Of a DNA stretch of 12,940 nucleotides, positions 12,897 to 12,940 are shown one piece after another. The stretch's first letter is position 1. Each line of letters begins with the position of its first letter. Source of the DNA: JBOHER01 sp050701115 (lineage in GTDB: Bacteria; Actinomycetota; Actinomycetes; Mycobacteriales; Pseudonocardiaceae); NCBI GenBank assembly GCA_050701115.1, contig JBOHER010000157.1:1-12940 (forward strand). The letters are read 5' to 3'. The notes beneath the pieces were generated by a model. It was not told the origin of the DNA. It searched no databases and saw only the letters and a program-made list of their open reading frames with translations. Both the position numbers and the translations under genes were made by a program.

Positions 12897-12940
12897 TGAA
12901 AGACGCCATGGGTGCGTTCAACGTGGTGAAAGGCGCTTTC
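12897..12940. repeat. Partial palindromic repeat upstream of hemB, cut by the window edge
   Basis: TGAAAGACGC at 12897-12906 and TGAAAGGCGC at 12927-12936 are a direct repeat with 30-base spacing (9 of 10). The second copy opens a hairpin, GAAAG-GCG-CTTTC (12928-12940), which may continue past the window. The first is followed by CCATGG (12906-12911) and TTCA (12917-12920), a loose dyad. It resembles short intergenic palindromes common in some actinobacteria; identity is unproven. Confidence 0.4.

Noticed and set aside
12870..12940. Riboswitch or heme-responsive leader before hemB
   Set aside because: The GTG probably sits at the transcript start, no conserved riboswitch motif is seen, and the remaining bases to the edge are too few.

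Overview
The window comes from a high-GC actinobacterium. Coding regions show strong G/C third positions, GTG starts and many 4-bp stop/start overlaps. Gene order and content (BldC, the CcsB/ResB/CcdA/TlpA cytochrome c set behind HemL, HemB with small membrane proteins, a DUF4229 protein, an EspI-like MinD ATPase) resemble mycobacteria and Pseudonocardiaceae. A PNATL-type palindromic repeat inside ccsB makes me lean towards Pseudonocardiaceae (Amycolatopsis/Saccharomonospora relatives); that is inference, not proof.

Layout. (1) Positions 1-386 hold no intact gene. The stretch is more AT-rich, and its minus strand carries a 45-residue relic with a GHRGPGE motif typical of PEP-utilising enzymes (PEP synthase/rifampicin-phosphotransferase type). 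(2) 387-2247, minus strand: a tightly coupled three-gene operon (Lrp/AsnC regulator, DUF4229 membrane protein, Cds1-type cysteine desulfhydrase), every junction an ATGA overlap. (3) 2248-2967, plus strand: the divergent bldC regulator, then a 60-residue single-pass membrane protein. (4) 2957-3024: two adjacent perfect hairpins and a TGCCGCG triplet array between convergent genes. (5) 3025-12869, minus strand: an almost gap-free run of eleven genes. In transcription order it reads hemB, three unknown membrane proteins, hemL, a histidine phosphatase, a TlpA/ResA lipoprotein thioredoxin, ccdA, resB, ccsB and an EspI-like MinD/ParA ATPase. (6) 12870-12940: a putative leaderless promoter for hemB and part of a repeat at the window edge.

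How the genes work together. HemL makes 5-aminolevulinate and HemB condenses two molecules into porphobilinogen, both early heme steps. CcdA moves electrons across the membrane to the TlpA-like thioredoxin, which reduces apocytochrome c cysteines. ResB and CcsB form the System II synthase that exports heme and attaches it to the CXXCH motif. The long run therefore couples heme supply to cytochrome c maturation. The Lrp/Cds1 operon looks like a cysteine-sensing, sulfide-producing module.

Most unusual points: an in-frame 2 x 30-bp palindromic repeat inside ccsB; two genes (ccdA, hemB) with the same TAnnnT-N7-GTG leaderless arrangement; an EspI-like ATPase in a cytochrome c operon with a perfect 14-bp palindrome just upstream of its better-supported start; and the tandem hairpin/heptamer array. 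I did not find a convincing wholly new defence or mobile system.
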